DNA from: Crossaster papposus
Lineage: Eukaryota; Echinodermata; Asteroidea; Velatida; Solasteridae
NCBI GenBank assembly: GCA_037893245.1
Contig: JBAIAA010000451.1
Location: forward strand, 372,001-436,000
Direction of reading: 5' to 3'
DNA length: 64,000 bases
Positions within the stretch are counted from its first letter, which is position 1, and every line of letters starts with the position of its first letter. Below the pieces are notes generated by a model. That model was not told the origin of the DNA. It did no database searches and worked only from the letters and a program-made list of their open reading frames with translations. Below, piece by piece: positions 43,161-54,243 of this stretch. A program made the position numbers and the translations under genes.

Positions 43161-43990
43161 GTCCAGGCAAATATCCACATAACGACAAGCAGGGCATACA
43201 CCTTTGTCCCAATGCCTAAAATTGAAAACTTGGTCCCCTGGTCAATTTGACCTCTCTTGGGAGATTACTCATAACTCCGTCAAAAATTATCAAATTTGGA
43301 TGTTTGATATCTCGTTTTAAAGTGAAAATGTGTATCTGTCGAACCATATCTATATTATCTATGTTGGTTACACATGCTATGTATAACATTCCATTATATT
43401 TTGTTTACATTTTTTAACACAAATATACCTGCAAGCAATAATATGATCCTCCAAAGACAGTATACTCAAAACATTTATTAACGCTTGAGTGCTGCGTTTT
43501 CGTTTAGGCAAGTGTCACGGAAAACATCGGATCAGCACCGGTGGTTCGAGCGGCGTGTGGAGTTGTTGTACTGATGGGACCGTCAGGGCGCGATATGCCC
43601 GCGGGGAGCGCGCTGGCGAACACCTGCTTGGATCGGTTTCTCGGTGTGATATTTGGAGACTATTTTTGCCATTACTTAACTGCGAAAGGTCATCACTAGC
43701 TATACGAAAGTGTGCTAAGCACTGTTGATATACATGTACATTGTATACATTGTATACATGTCCCGTGCTTTTGTATTGGGTACAAATTCCTTAAACACCA
43801 TAAACATTATACATGTAGTACATGTACAATAATAACATAATTTTGGAATACAACCGACTGTTATAATGTACATGCGCTCTTTGTCAAAGTAGCATTAGGA
43901 AAACATGTTATCGTACTCATTAAGGCATTAGAGAGACACGCGACATTAGGGAGACATTTCCAGACTCATTTTTGGTAGGGCAAAGCTCTA
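43161..43990. other. Mostly unassigned; weak exon-like segment at 43513-43700
   Basis: After TTTTCGTTTAG (acceptor-like) a frame of about 62 codons stays open to a stop near 43700, in CpG-richer sequence (see the finding). Before and after it I see no gene or repeat. Confidence 0.3.
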
Positions 43991-44377
43991 TTAAAGGTAG
44001 GATACACCATTGGTAATTGCTTGAATTATCATAAATGGGTGGATTGGGGGTTTTATTTTATAGTAAACATCGTTTAACTGACCTGTTCGAAGTTTTACAA
44101 TCATGGATGCCGAGGAAAGCAAGACAAACGGCGTTTGTTTTTAACCGGCGTCAGGCAGTACTCGTTATGTTGTTCTTACGCTTTTTTTCGCGATCGCCAT
44201 CCAGCTATCTTGATTTTGTTTATATAAATCAATTTTTCGGGACATTTATAGGATACCTAGCGCAATCATTTTGATGGATAGCTACATTCATTATTTACTT
44301 TCAAAATAAGTAAGATAATTCTTAATTATTCGGTAGTAACAAAATCCATAATCTGCTAATGGTGTATCATGCCTTTA
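43991..44377 (+). mobile_element. MITE family B, copy 7
   Basis: TTAA at 43991-43994 and 44374-44377; AGGTAGGATACACCATTGG start. The central hairpin is decayed (CGATCGCCATCCAGCTATC). Confidence 0.85.
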
Positions 44378-45780
44378 ATGCTGTAACGAATGCCATTCTG
44401 TTGCAATGGTAAAAAAAAACCATGTATTTAGCTCAATCGAGTGTTACCGATAAGTTCTCATTTTTTTTAAATTTCTTTATCGTCGAAGAAGTTTCCAGCA
44501 CATTTCGCGTTGTGTAAATTTCACCCCGACGTGTTACTAAGCAAATCAAGGCCAATGACCGTTAATTCGCTCATTCCAGCTTGCACCCATTTCAATTTAC
44601 ACTCGGATGTTCCTTGCAAACCCAGGGGACGAAAATACCGCACAGACGCGTCTCAAGACTCATTTTTTTTGGCTAATTGTCCCGTAATTGGGCCCAATTT
44701 TAGCCAGCCTGTTTGTGCCCCTCTGCGCTACTTGCCGTACTAATTGCGCTTCTAATTATAGAAACAAAGGATGTTGGTTTATAAGAGCGCAGGGAAATGG
44801 CCCCAGATTCTGAGCTAAGTCGGTCTGTGGGTTGCGTAACAGTGTTAATAGTGTTTACTGGCGTTCCCCAGAGGGAATGTTGTCTGGTTCCAGACTCTTC
44901 TGTCATTCATCAGCCTAATTGGAAACTGTTTGTGGCGGGAGGGAACGCGCGGTCGTTATTAATTTAGCGGATTGTTGACATGTTGAAGGAGTCTGACGAC
45001 TGACCTGTAGCGACCGTTGACATGTCGCTCACTGTCTGATGGATCGATCGCCTTTTAATTGATTGGAATAAGAATTGATTATATACTTGTTGAAACCTGT
45101 TGAAATTGTCCACAGAGGGTTTGCATTGATTGGACACCTATAACATCAATTCTGCTGACTAGTTTACTCGGTAGTACAGAGTTTCTTTGGTTTACAATAA
45201 AAGATCCAGTACGCTATTTTGTGAGTTGTGCACTAGGAAGCATACCAAACCTAACAAACTTCAACAGCTCACACAGGTTCAGTAATTTTTGGTACACTGT
45301 ACTGAACCTAACAGTATACTAAACCTGCCAAACTCCAACAGTTGAAGTTTTATTGACTTGGTACAGTGATAACTGGCCAGTGGTATTATGTATTTTAGTG
45401 GGGACACACATACAAGGTGTAAGTGTGTCATACACTTACAGTTGACCAGGAACTGTGCCGTGACCATGTGGGTCACTCACATATAAATGCCTGTGCATTC
45501 TCCAAATTTCTAACATTTGGACAAGTCTCATGCCTTTCTGTCCTGAACCTCACATAATTCAACAGGGTCTCCCTGGGCCTTTGGTACTGAGTCAAACAAA
45601 GTCTAACAACAAGTTGTTACGGTTTGGTACCAAACCTGCCAAAACCTAGCGAAAGCTGCAGTTGGTGTTTGATGGGTTTGGGGTGTATGAGTGGCCGTGT
45701 GCATCGTCCCAACACAAGCGCGTACCATTATCGGGTTACACACCAACTACTAACTACTTTTAACTACTACATGTACTATA
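44378..45780. other. Unassigned region
   Basis: No convincing gene. 45240-45660 contains loosely repeated ACCAAACCTGCCAAA and ACTGAACCTAACA words on both strands, possibly a decayed repeat. Confidence 0.35.
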
Positions 45781-45994
45781 ACTACTAACATTTCCAAAAA
45801 TGTGTCTCTGAGACGCATCTTTGGAAACGACCTTCTTTAGGCAATGTTTATCCCCCATAATGATAGCTTGTGAAGAAATAATTTCACGGGGAATTTAGTG
45901 TCATTGATATCTTTACAAGTAAACTTTTGAGCAATAATTATGTTGGATACTTTTTAGTTACCTGCAAAAGGTATACTTTCCCTTCAGTTTGGTA
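45781..45994 (-). mobile_element. MITE family E, copy 3 (fragment)
   Basis: The palindrome TGTGTCTCTGAGACGCA, the block AATAATTTCACGGGGAATTT and the end AAAGGTATACTTTCCCTTC match E in reverse. Half length. Confidence 0.55.
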
Positions 45995-46001
45995 TATATT
46001 A

Positions 46002-46190
46002 CGCTCGGTTCAGACAGGCGTTCCACAGTCGCGCCGAACCAAATGAGCGAACAGAGTCCGACGTCTAAAACGGGCGACAAGGCGCGCCAGACGGCGAACG
46101 ATCGACTGCTGGAGTTGTTAGAGCGACTCAGGAGCGACTTGGTTTCAATTTGGTTCGGCGCGACTGTGGAACGCCTGTCTGAACTGAGCG
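46002..46190. mobile_element. Small foldback EE with 43-bp near-perfect ends
   Basis: The arm starts CGCTCGGTTCAGACAGGCGT and continues TCCACAGTCGCGCCGAACC; the right arm is its reverse complement with one difference over about 43 bp. 189 bp in total, GC-rich in an AT-rich setting. No target duplication seen. The high arm identity suggests a recent insertion or gene conversion between arms. Confidence 0.8.
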
Positions 46191-46455
46191 CCAGTCTTCC
46201 ATTATCTTACTGGGTATAGCTATAATTATGTATGCACCATAGATAGGTATAGTTTTTTCGTAAGCAATGACTGTGTTTTGTTAATCTCGAGCCACTTATT
46301 CCAGATGGGATCTGGGCAAACACTTTCAGGCTCCGGTCTGGAACAATATCTGCCATCCGGTGAATCTTATAAAGACCGTAGACTAATTCACTTAAAAAAC
46401 AGTAAAGATGCATCAATATGCGAACACCGGACACCGTTTTATTTTGACTCTATTA

Positions 46456-47995
46456 TAACCTAATCAAATAAGTTAAGAGGGTCTAATATTTCGATCTTAA
46501 CAAGGTCTTCTTCAGAGACTACATGACTGTGTCAGTGTTGTAGTCGAGTCACCTATGTCGAGTCCGAGTCCGAGTCCCGAGTCACTTGGTCCGAGTCCGA
46601 GTCCGAGTCCCGAGTCACTTGGTCCGAGTCCGAGTCCGAGTCACGAGTCACTTGGTTCGAGTCCGAGTCACGAGTCACGAGTCACTTGTTTAAATAATTA
46701 AATAGTTAAAATACTAGTTCAACCAGTTCACTTAGATGACTGGAACACTATTGATCTTTTTTTTTTAGGTTTTACCAATACTCCTTGCCCCTTCTCCAGA
46801 ATATCTTTTAATTGTTTTTTTCTTCAAAATAACAAATTATATACTGATTTAGTTATTTCATAAAGGCAGGTAGCCAACAAGTTTTATATTTTTCGCTTGC
46901 AAAATTGGCACATCGCCCTTGATTTTGAAGTTTCAAAATTTGTTTTAAAGTTGGTGTAACCAAAAGAAACAATACGAGGAACGACAGATGCCATGGTTTA
47001 ACAATTGTTGTAGCGACTAGCGAACTGACGTGACGTGCCAATAACTAGCGTGTGTGGTGGATATAAATGTGTCGACATGTGTGAAAACTGGTGCAAACAA
47101 CACACAGCCATCTCAGTGCAATATACAGGCGGTGTTTTTACACGTACCAGACATGCCAGACTATGGTCAGCTTCGGTTGCGTCTATGGCTAGATCAGCGC
47201 GTAAGCCGCCTATGTTTTAACATTAAAAAGAGGTAGCGATATAGCCACAGCCAGCTAAAGCCGTCATTCGGACTCCGAAGACGAATTCCCATTTCCCTGG
47301 TAATATGCATCAAGCAGTGGCTATGGTGTTAAGGTTGACAGAATACCAGCGTTAATATTGGTGTCGTGCACAATAATGATTTTACAGAAATATATCCCAG
47401 TGTTATTATGTGTATTGAACATACACATGTAGGCCTACGTGCGCTGTACACTACATGGCCATAGCAACACAGTAATCACGAACACTATTACTTGCAACAT
47501 CAGTGTAACTGCTTATTCCGTGTGCTAAACGTTAATATACCTCCATGTGCATGACAATCGGATCATTGGAATTGTTTTTAATATTTACAAAAAAATAAAA
47601 AAGGTATTGTTGGTGAAAATACGTGACTCGAGTCACGAGTCCTCGAGGTCAAGTCCGAGTCATGGTAGTCGAGTCCGAGTCCGAGTCCGAGTCTTTTGCC
47701 GACGTGACTCGAGTCGAGTCCGAGTCACCAAAATTGTGACTCGAGACGGACTCGAGTCCGAGTCCTGGACTCGAGTCATACAACTCTGGACTGTGTACAA
47801 GAAACAAACATATAGGACAACATACAGCATGATGCACATCACATCAAGAAACACAAAAGAAAGTATAACCTCTCAGAAAATAATCAAAACTGGTACAAAT
47901 TGCTTACTGACTGGAATGGCCGGAAATATATAAATGAAATAGATTAAGAGGGCCTAATATTCAAAATATCTCAACCAGATTTTCTTCAGAGGCAA
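46456..47995. repeat. Repeat L, copy 3, split by element K
   Basis: L sequence (AATCAAATAAGTTAAGAGGG, CTTCTTCAGAGAC) stops at 46532 and resumes at 47789 (GACTGTGTACAAGAAACAAA), continuing to the TTGCTTACTGACTGGAATGG block and a second GAGGGCCTAATATT. The uninterrupted order is visible in copy 2. Confidence 0.7.
46533..47788. mobile_element. hAT-like element K, 1.26 kb, perfect 8-bp TSD
   Basis: Starts CAGTGTTGTAGTCGAGTC and ends GACTCGAGTCATACAACTCTG minus its first base; GACTGTGT flanks it directly (46525-46532 and 47789-47796). Both ends hold arrays of CGAGTC/GTCCGA units (46559-46690; 47622-47780). The central ~930 bp has no transposase-like frame. Longest element here apart from the LINE. 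hAT class is inferred from the 8-bp duplication and CAG...CTG ends. Confidence 0.85.
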
Positions 47996-48084
47996 ATAAA
48001 ATGGCACAGGTGTAAAACAAAAGGGTTACTTGTTATTTATGTGCAGGGTGTTGTTTTTTTCAGCTACGACTCTGATTCGTCTAT

Positions 48085-48411
48085 TTTTGTTTAATGTTTC
48101 GTTAATGCTCGTTTCACCTTTACCCTTTTTGTTTAATGTTTCGTTAATGCTCGTTTCACCTTTACCCTTTTGTTTAATGTTTCGTTAATGCTCGTTTCAC
48201 CTTTACCCTTTTGTTTAATGTTTCGTTAATGCTCGTTTCACCTTTAACCTTTTGTTTAATGTTTCGTTAATGCTCGTTTCACCTTTACCCTTTTGTTTAA
48301 TGTTTCGTTAATGCTCGTTTCACCTTTACCCTTTTGTTTAATGTTTCGTTAATGCTCGTTTCACCTTTATTCTTTTGTTTAATGTTTCGTTAATGCTCGT
48401 TTCACCTTTAG
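48085..48411. repeat. Tandem satellite, 41-bp unit, 8 copies
   Basis: GTTTAATGTTTCGTTAATGC followed by TCGTTTCACCTTTACCC repeats with starts at 48089, 48131, 48172, 48213, 48254, 48295, 48336 and 48377. Units are nearly identical; the first step is 42 bp, the rest 41. Confidence 0.95.
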
Positions 48412-49087
48412 AGTTTTCAAAACTAAAATTTACCTTTCCTTCCCGAAACTGTGATTTTGGTATAAACAACGAGAGTTATGGAGTAAAAAAACAAACCAAG
48501 GTATACCTAGGATTTCAGCACCGGGCACACAAGCAGAGGTTTCTCGCCTCGTTAACGCGCTAATAACAGTGACATCCTGTTATTGCCGTAACTGTTGGGC
48601 GCTCAATCATTAAACCCTTAGTTTCTTACTGCGAGTGAAGTGACCGCAACTCAGGTTTTGTTTTTTTGTCTGGGGTGATTTACAACATCTGTATTTTGTA
48701 TTTTTTTGCTTCTCTTTCCAATTTTACCAAAGGCGAGGGTGGCGATATTCTTGTTAACAGACCTATAACAACCCCTAATTCGTATATATTAATGCGCAGT
48801 GGTTATTGAGTTGTTTTTTCCAAGCTAGCGCGTGATGTGTTTCGGTTCGTGAATATCAACTCTTGCAAACAAGTTTGGCCTAAGAGCTGGAAGGGAGGGG
48901 GGGGGGGGGGACAAACATTGGTGTTTGCCGTCACCTGAATTATTTTTCCTTTTTAAATTGCTCAAGACGGGTCAGGATGCAAAAACATTTCCTAGTTTCG
49001 GTTTTCTTCATTATCTTGTTTTTTTGCGATGGAGAAGTAAAGTTTGCAAAATAGAATTTATAATTCCTGTTCGATAAGTTACATTAG
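48412..49087. other. Unassigned stretch
   Basis: No gene or repeat recognised apart from 14 G at 48897-48910. Confidence 0.4.
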
Positions 49088-49732
49088 GTAGGGGCATGAG
49101 GTGATTTTGCATTCAAAGCAGACACGGCCAGTACTGAGCAGGATGTGATTTCAACAAAAGATTTCCAAAATCACATCCAAATGCTCCAATTTTACATCCT
49201 CTTCCCAGATAATGTCGTTGGAGTGGAGTGCCGTGGCCTCGTGGTCTGGAGCATTGAATTTGTAATATGTAGGTAAAGCTACAGGTTGGGGGTTCGAGTC
49301 CGACCTGGGACTATGGTGCATTTGCCCTTATAGGCAAGGCACTTTGTCACTCATTGCTTTTCTCCACTCGGGAGTAAATGGGTACCTGTGAGGGCGGAGA
49401 TGGTTGCTATTAGCTGATTTGCGCTGAAAACGGCAGCATTGAACTGTATACTCCCCAGGGAGCTGAGATGGTATTTGGAATGTTTTGTGGGCCCAACGAC
49501 TGGGGTAATAATATGGAGCGCTTTAAGACTTTTGGTGTAAAGCACTGTATTATTATTATTATTTACATATTGAATGTAAATTTGGGCTTTTGACGACTTA
49601 ACCCACTTGTGTGAATCCGGAAGAGGGTGTGAATTTGGAGCATTTGGTATATGATTTTAGAAATATTTTGTTGAAATCACATCCTACTAACGATTGTGTC
49701 CGCTTTGAATGCAAAATCACATCATGCCCATT
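49088..49732. mobile_element. Foldback Q, complete, interrupted by a SINE
   Basis: Ends GGGCATGAGGTGATTTTGCA and TGCAAAATCACATCATGCCC mirror each other; AAAGCAGACACGG and CCGCTTTG extend the stem. The inner arms carry ATCACATCC words. The SINE occupies about 49218-49560. Confidence 0.8.
49218..49560 (+). mobile_element. tRNA-derived SINE, near full length
   Basis: Head: GTGCCGTGGCCTCGTGGTCT (A-box region) and GGGGGTTCGAGTCC (B box), about 60 bp apart. Body: GGCAAGGCACTTTGTCACTC, GGAGTAAATGGGTACCTG. The 3' end GGAGCGCTTTAAGACTTTTG leads to (TAT)n. A tail of this kind suggests 3'-end sharing with a partner LINE. Transcribed by RNA polymerase III when active. Target duplications are not evident. 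Confidence 0.8.
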
Positions 49733-50032
49733 CATATAGAGGCAGCCCTGTAGGTATACGTCAGAATAGATACATCTGAGTTTGTAGTATAGATTTGCTT
49801 GGACATTTACTGTTAGTCTATTTCCTTTGAAACAAGTCTTGATTCTCAGCGAACGGACTACCTAATTACCCACTCGTCCAATGTTAGTATTACGTCTCCC
49901 TATAATAAACAAACCCACACTGACGAACAGACGAGGATACATGTACCAGTAATTTTGCCCGCAAACAAGAACCTTTATTAGCTTGTCTTGATCTATAACG
50001 GCAGAGTTCGTGTGAGATTGACATGAGCTTGC
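49733..50032. other. Unassigned stretch
   Basis: No gene or repeat recognised. Confidence 0.4.
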
Positions 50033-50672
50033 TGCATGGAGCAAGTTCGATCAAGGACCAATAGTTAACTAGTGGTCGGTTTGTGACGTACCTATAGCAC
50101 ATGCGCTGCAGTGCAAACGACTCTAGTCGAATGTTTGTGGCGCTGAAACATCAAACTCACAACGACAAAACAATATTTCAACACGATTTTACTGCCCATT
50201 GTATGGTTGATTGTTAGTCCCTGCTGCACTATGCCCTGAATATTTTGCTATTGGTAACCATCGCGACCAACCGCGGTAGGTTGGTCGCCAATAGTCGACT
50301 ATAGACTACTCTATTCGAGTAGCATGAGTTTGATTAGAGTCAGTAGTCGAACTTTGGTTTACTAATTATTCCTTGATAGAACTTGCTCACAGGTATGTAG
50401 TCAGTCCATCACAAGTCCCTCTAAGTCCCTTGTAAGTTCCTGCAAGTCTATCACAAGTCCTCTATAGTTCCAATTCAAATCACAAGCTATTCAAATGGGC
50501 TTTGACAAAAGCATTCCTTTGTCATTGTTCAACCAGTTACTTATCACTGGCTTTATGGCTGGACTTGTGACTGGACTTGTGACTGGACTTGTGACTGGAC
50601 TTGTGACTGGACTTGTGACTGGACTTGTGCAAGGACTTGCAGGGACTCGAATACAGCTCTGCTTGCTCATGG
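50033..50672. mobile_element. Foldback BB, with J inserted at its right end
   Basis: Left end GCATGGAGCAAGTTCGATCA; right end TCCTTGATAGAACTTGCTCA, then TGGC after the J insertion. Inner blocks CCAATAGTTAACTAGTGGTC and GACCAACCGCGGTAGGTTGG. Without J the element is about 360 bp. Confidence 0.7.
50390..50661 (-). mobile_element. Element J, copy 3, perfect 8-bp TSD
   Basis: CAGGTATGTAGTCAGTCC to GGACTCGAATACAGCTCTG, with CTTGCTCA directly on each side (50382-50389 and 50662-50669). Contains six copies of a 12-bp unit ACTGGACTTGTG (about 50560-50635), which opens an artificial GLVT repeat frame. Confidence 0.9.
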
Positions 50673-50674
50673 CT

Positions 50675-51055
50675 TTAAGATTGTTAATATAACACTATCA
50701 ATCTCCTTATTTAAGTAATAGCGCCACCAATTGATGGCGTTGTTACGTCTTGGGGGCCATTCGTAAATACACATCAAGCAGAGCTGAGCCAATGTTCGTT
50801 GAAACCCGTCTGTTTCTCAGGTCAATTTTGATATCGTCGGGCACCGCAATTCGTGTTTGCTTTCCAGTGAATTATGTTACTTATCTGCAGGATATTATTG
50901 TAATACCAACCTGTTTCTTAATGTGGCTTTTTGAACAACGTTGTTTCGGTGTCCATGTTCTGAAATGCCTATTTAAACGCGAGCCAAAATCATATGTGCA
51001 CATAAACCATCCATGAATGTATGTTGAGAGTATCGTAATCGATACGGGAAGAGTA
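50675..51055. other. Unassigned stretch
   Basis: No gene or repeat recognised; an 88-codon frame at 50750-51016 lacks motifs. Confidence 0.35.
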
Positions 51056-51281
51056 GGGCATTTTTAAAACCCTAGCTTCGTTTAGGCTTAAGGCGATTTC
51101 AGGCTTCAACTGTGATAACTCCAGCCACATTCTGGTGCCTGCTGTGCTTCAGAAACATTAAATCGGTTGACTTGAACCACAATGCTCAATAATTTCCATT
51201 TGCTTCCATTTATATTTGCTTCTAAGTGATTCGGATATCGGAGGCTAAACCGAAGCTGAAAACGTAGCAAAGGTTTTGAAA
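51056..51281 (-). mobile_element. Repeat family M, copy 5
   Basis: GGGCATTTTTAAAACC to AAGGTTTTGAAA ends; core GTGCTTCAGAAACATTAAATC. Confidence 0.75.
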
Positions 51282-51459
51282 AAAACAAAAAAAAACATAA
51301 TCACGTCTTTATACTGGCATAGAACTTTGACCGCCTGTTGATGGCAGCAGACACATCAGTCATGTTTCCAGTGTTCTAACATTTCTAGACACGCGGTTTT
51401 ACACAATGAACCAGTCCAGAATATGGTCAAAGGATCAATACACATGCTGCCACTATAAA

Positions 51460-51678
51460 CCTTTGCTTCGTCTTCGCTTTGGCTTCGCCTAGTATGAGTT
51501 ACGAATCACTGAGAAGCAAATAGAAATGTAAGCAAATGGAAATATTCGAACTTTCGGGTTTATATTGAATGTTTCTGAAGCACAACTGGGGCCAACATGT
51601 GGCTGGAGTTCCTGTAGTCTGGGGCCTAAAACCGCCTTAAGCACAATACGAAGACAAAGCCAAGAATCGAAAAGGCCC
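51460..51678 (+). mobile_element. Repeat family M, copy 6 (uninterrupted reference)
   Basis: CTTTGCTTCGTCTTCGC to GAATCGAAAAGGCCC. The stretch AAAACCGCCTTAAGCACAAT holds one TTAA where copy 4 carries a whole B element. Confidence 0.75.
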
Positions 51679-51772
51679 ACCAGCGTTTCATTGCTCTTCC
51701 TTCATGCTATTTTGGTAGTTCAATCCCTACAGCACGCGGCTCACCTTCGGCTTTAGGCCTATACGTGCATAT

Positions 51773-52192
51773 ACCTGTCATCACAAAATGAGCGTAAAGT
51801 CGGCAAAATCAAAAATTGAGCTATGGGTATTTCTACATTCTGTGAAAACAGAGCTTTCTAATGGTATATAACACTTGGAGGTTTGATACTCAATATATTT
51901 TTTATTTAATTTTTTTAGTCTGGAGTCTTAAAACAGAGATTATGAGGAAACGGGCATTTCTTGCGAGAAATTGTGTGAAAGGCATAGAAAGGCATAGTCA
52001 AAATTGTCTCAAAAACTAATTTTGTTTTTATCTGATCGTCCTGAAAAATTGCGAATTGATTGTTGGGGATTTACTCTTTAAAAAAAACATATAATCTCAA
52101 AATCGACCACCCCTTCAAATTTTGACTTTGAGTGGCCGTACTGGGAAATCACTCCGTGCGACTTTACGCTCATTTTGTGATGACAGGTCACA
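51773..52192 (+). mobile_element. MITE family I, copy 2
   Basis: ACCTGTCATCACAAAATGAG, CG, TAAAGTCG with a good mirror image on the right ending GATGACAGGTCAC. About 420 bp, shorter than copy 1. ACCACCCCTTCAAATTTTGAC block shared. Confidence 0.8.
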
Positions 52193-53204
52193 TATACGTT
52201 CCTCGGGCATATATCTCAAAACAGCCGGTCTGTTGTCGTACAGTGCAGCTAGGCAATCGATCCCCACATTGCCGCGCAGTGTTTTGCGCGCGTAACCTAA
52301 GCCAAAAAACCCGCGCGCTTTGCACCTGTGGTTCTGTAAATGAATGCCGTTGGAATTGTTATGCAGATGACGACTGCTTGGTTTAGCAAACGTTCTGCAA
52401 CGAAAAATGACCCCTCCAGTTTTTGCATCTATCTTGAAAGCGTTTTTGTCCGATGATTTTGCGTCTTAAATTTCAGGGCGCACCAAGGTAATAACAAATG
52501 ACAAATAGACTCTATCTGCGTGTTCGATTACTCACCCGCGCTTACTGGTGCTTCTAAATTGGGGAATGGTTGCACATGCGCAGTACTTGAAAGTAAACGA
52601 ACGATCTTTGGTCACTCGACTCAACGAGTGACGTTCATACGTAAATACACGGCCACATGCTAGAGTGATGTATTTTCCCTCCTTGAAAAGTCTCAAATGA
52701 ATGCATGTCGCCGCATCGTCCAAACTAATCTCTATAATACAACACGCTTTTTGAATGTTCCACCGCTAGCGTATCGCCGGACGTGGCAGCCATGTTTTTG
52801 CATGGCCTTATGGGATACTTTCCCCAAGTAACAGACTCGACGGGTCGGTAACTCGCGCCAGGCCTGAGTAAGCGCGAGAAGTCACGTGAGCGACAAATCG
52901 AACGGTGTCGCGATTACCCGAGTATAAGCGCGGGGGAAGTAATCGAACACGGTACTTTATTGACACAGTAATATAATCTGTTACTTGAGTTGTGCTATCG
53001 ATTAGTTTTAGTAACAAATGTAATAATTTAAAGCTCTTAATAGTTAAAAGTCAAGCTAAAGAAACAATTACTCATGAATGTCGCACAGCTGCACTGTCTC
53101 CATATAATGATTCCATTTCTCGTAGAAAACCTTTAAAAAACGTAAGTCTATACAATGTATTACACTAACGCAAAATTTACGTTTGCGTGAACATTTATAG
53201 ATGT
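52193..53204. other. Unassigned region, partly CpG-rich
   Basis: 52240-52400 and 52780-52960 are CpG-richer, for example CGCGCAGTGTTTTGCGCGCG. No exon with a clear frame and splice sites found. Confidence 0.35.
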
Positions 53205-53463
53205 GTAATCGTATTTTTGCAAATAAAATGTGGACCAACTATATTTAATCAATCGGGGGCAGTGTTGAACATGTAGTCAGGTTTTTTCCAACGATTGCTA
53301 GCCGTCAATCGTTGGAAACCACAGAACACCAGGTGCTGTGATTTTACAGAAAGCTTGAGACTGTTATTCACTTTCAGTCCTGAAGTATAAAGATGTTTTT
53401 AAAAATAATAATTCAGTATTGGTTTGTTTTTTAATGTTTTTAAATGGTGTATACTACCTTTAA
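53205..53463 (-). mobile_element. MITE family D, copy 6 (partial)
   Basis: CAATCGTTGGAAACCACAG, ACCAGGTGCTGTGATTTTAC, and the end AAATGGTGTATACTACCT with TTAA at 53460-53463. Confidence 0.7.
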
Positions 53464-53825
53464 ATAGAGAGGGATAATTATTTGACATTTACAAGTAACA
53501 AAACGCGGGTTTGAATGCCAGCATTACGCAGGCAGTCTGCAGGTTACGTTATGAGCCCTGACGCGGAAGGCTCTTGTAGGAAGTTGCTATTTAAACAAAT
53601 GAAAGGTTTTGAGCGCCATCTTGGATGGGTCTCAAAACAGGCGCCAGTGATGTTTTTCAACTATAGACTGGAGGAGAATTGGGGGGGGGGGGGGGGGAGG
53701 GCATGAATTGAACTACTTCCGTAACTAGGTTGTTAGTGTAAATTAGCTTAGCCTTGGAGTGATGGGATAGTTGGCAACATATTCTCGACTTTAATACATC
53801 ATTTGCTTTTGCAGTAAGTTTGGAA
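53464..53825. other. Unassigned, with 17-nt poly-G
   Basis: G run at 53681-53697. No gene or repeat recognised. Confidence 0.4.
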
Positions 53826-54243
53826 ATAGATGGGTTATTTATATTCACAGTAAATATTGTGACACTGACATATTTTTTTACCTATTTTTTTTAACCGAGA
53901 ACATAAATGCTGTTGTTATAGTCTGGTTTCTTGATTGTCTTCAGACGAAACAGAGCAATTTATAGATGTCAGGGAATTGTCAGGTTGTAGGAAACCATGC
54001 AGACTAGTTGGCTGGCACCCATTCATAGATTGGCCGGCAATCGTTGGGAATAACCCCTGGCTTCGGCTCCGTCTCCGGCTACAGCCTATTGCTAAACTGT
54101 ATGAATGAAGCCTAAACGAAGACAAATCTGGGGTTTGGAAAACAGCCCTGGTTAGTTTTATTTGCAACATTACACATCCGTGGATGGGTACAAGATGGCT
54201 AGTCTGGTTTCCTAACCTGATAATTTCACGGCTTCTATAAATT
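53826..54243 (-). mobile_element. MITE family D, copy 7, with an M fragment inside
   Basis: AGTAAATATTGTGACACTGAC, GTCTGGTTTCTTGATTG and GGCCGGCAATCGTTGGGAAT follow D in reverse. An M fragment (CTGGCTTCGGCTCCGTCTCC) interrupts it at 54057-54150. Confidence 0.6.
54057..54150. mobile_element. Repeat family M, copy 7 (short)
   Basis: TGGCTTCGGCTCC to CGAAGACAAATCTGGGG with loose inverted ends. Much shortened. Confidence 0.45.

Noticed and set aside
48085-48411. CRISPR array
   Set aside because: Units are contiguous 41-bp repeats without unique spacers, in animal DNA.
50495-50692. GLVT-repeat membrane-like peptide
   Set aside because: Translation of 12-bp subrepeats in element J.
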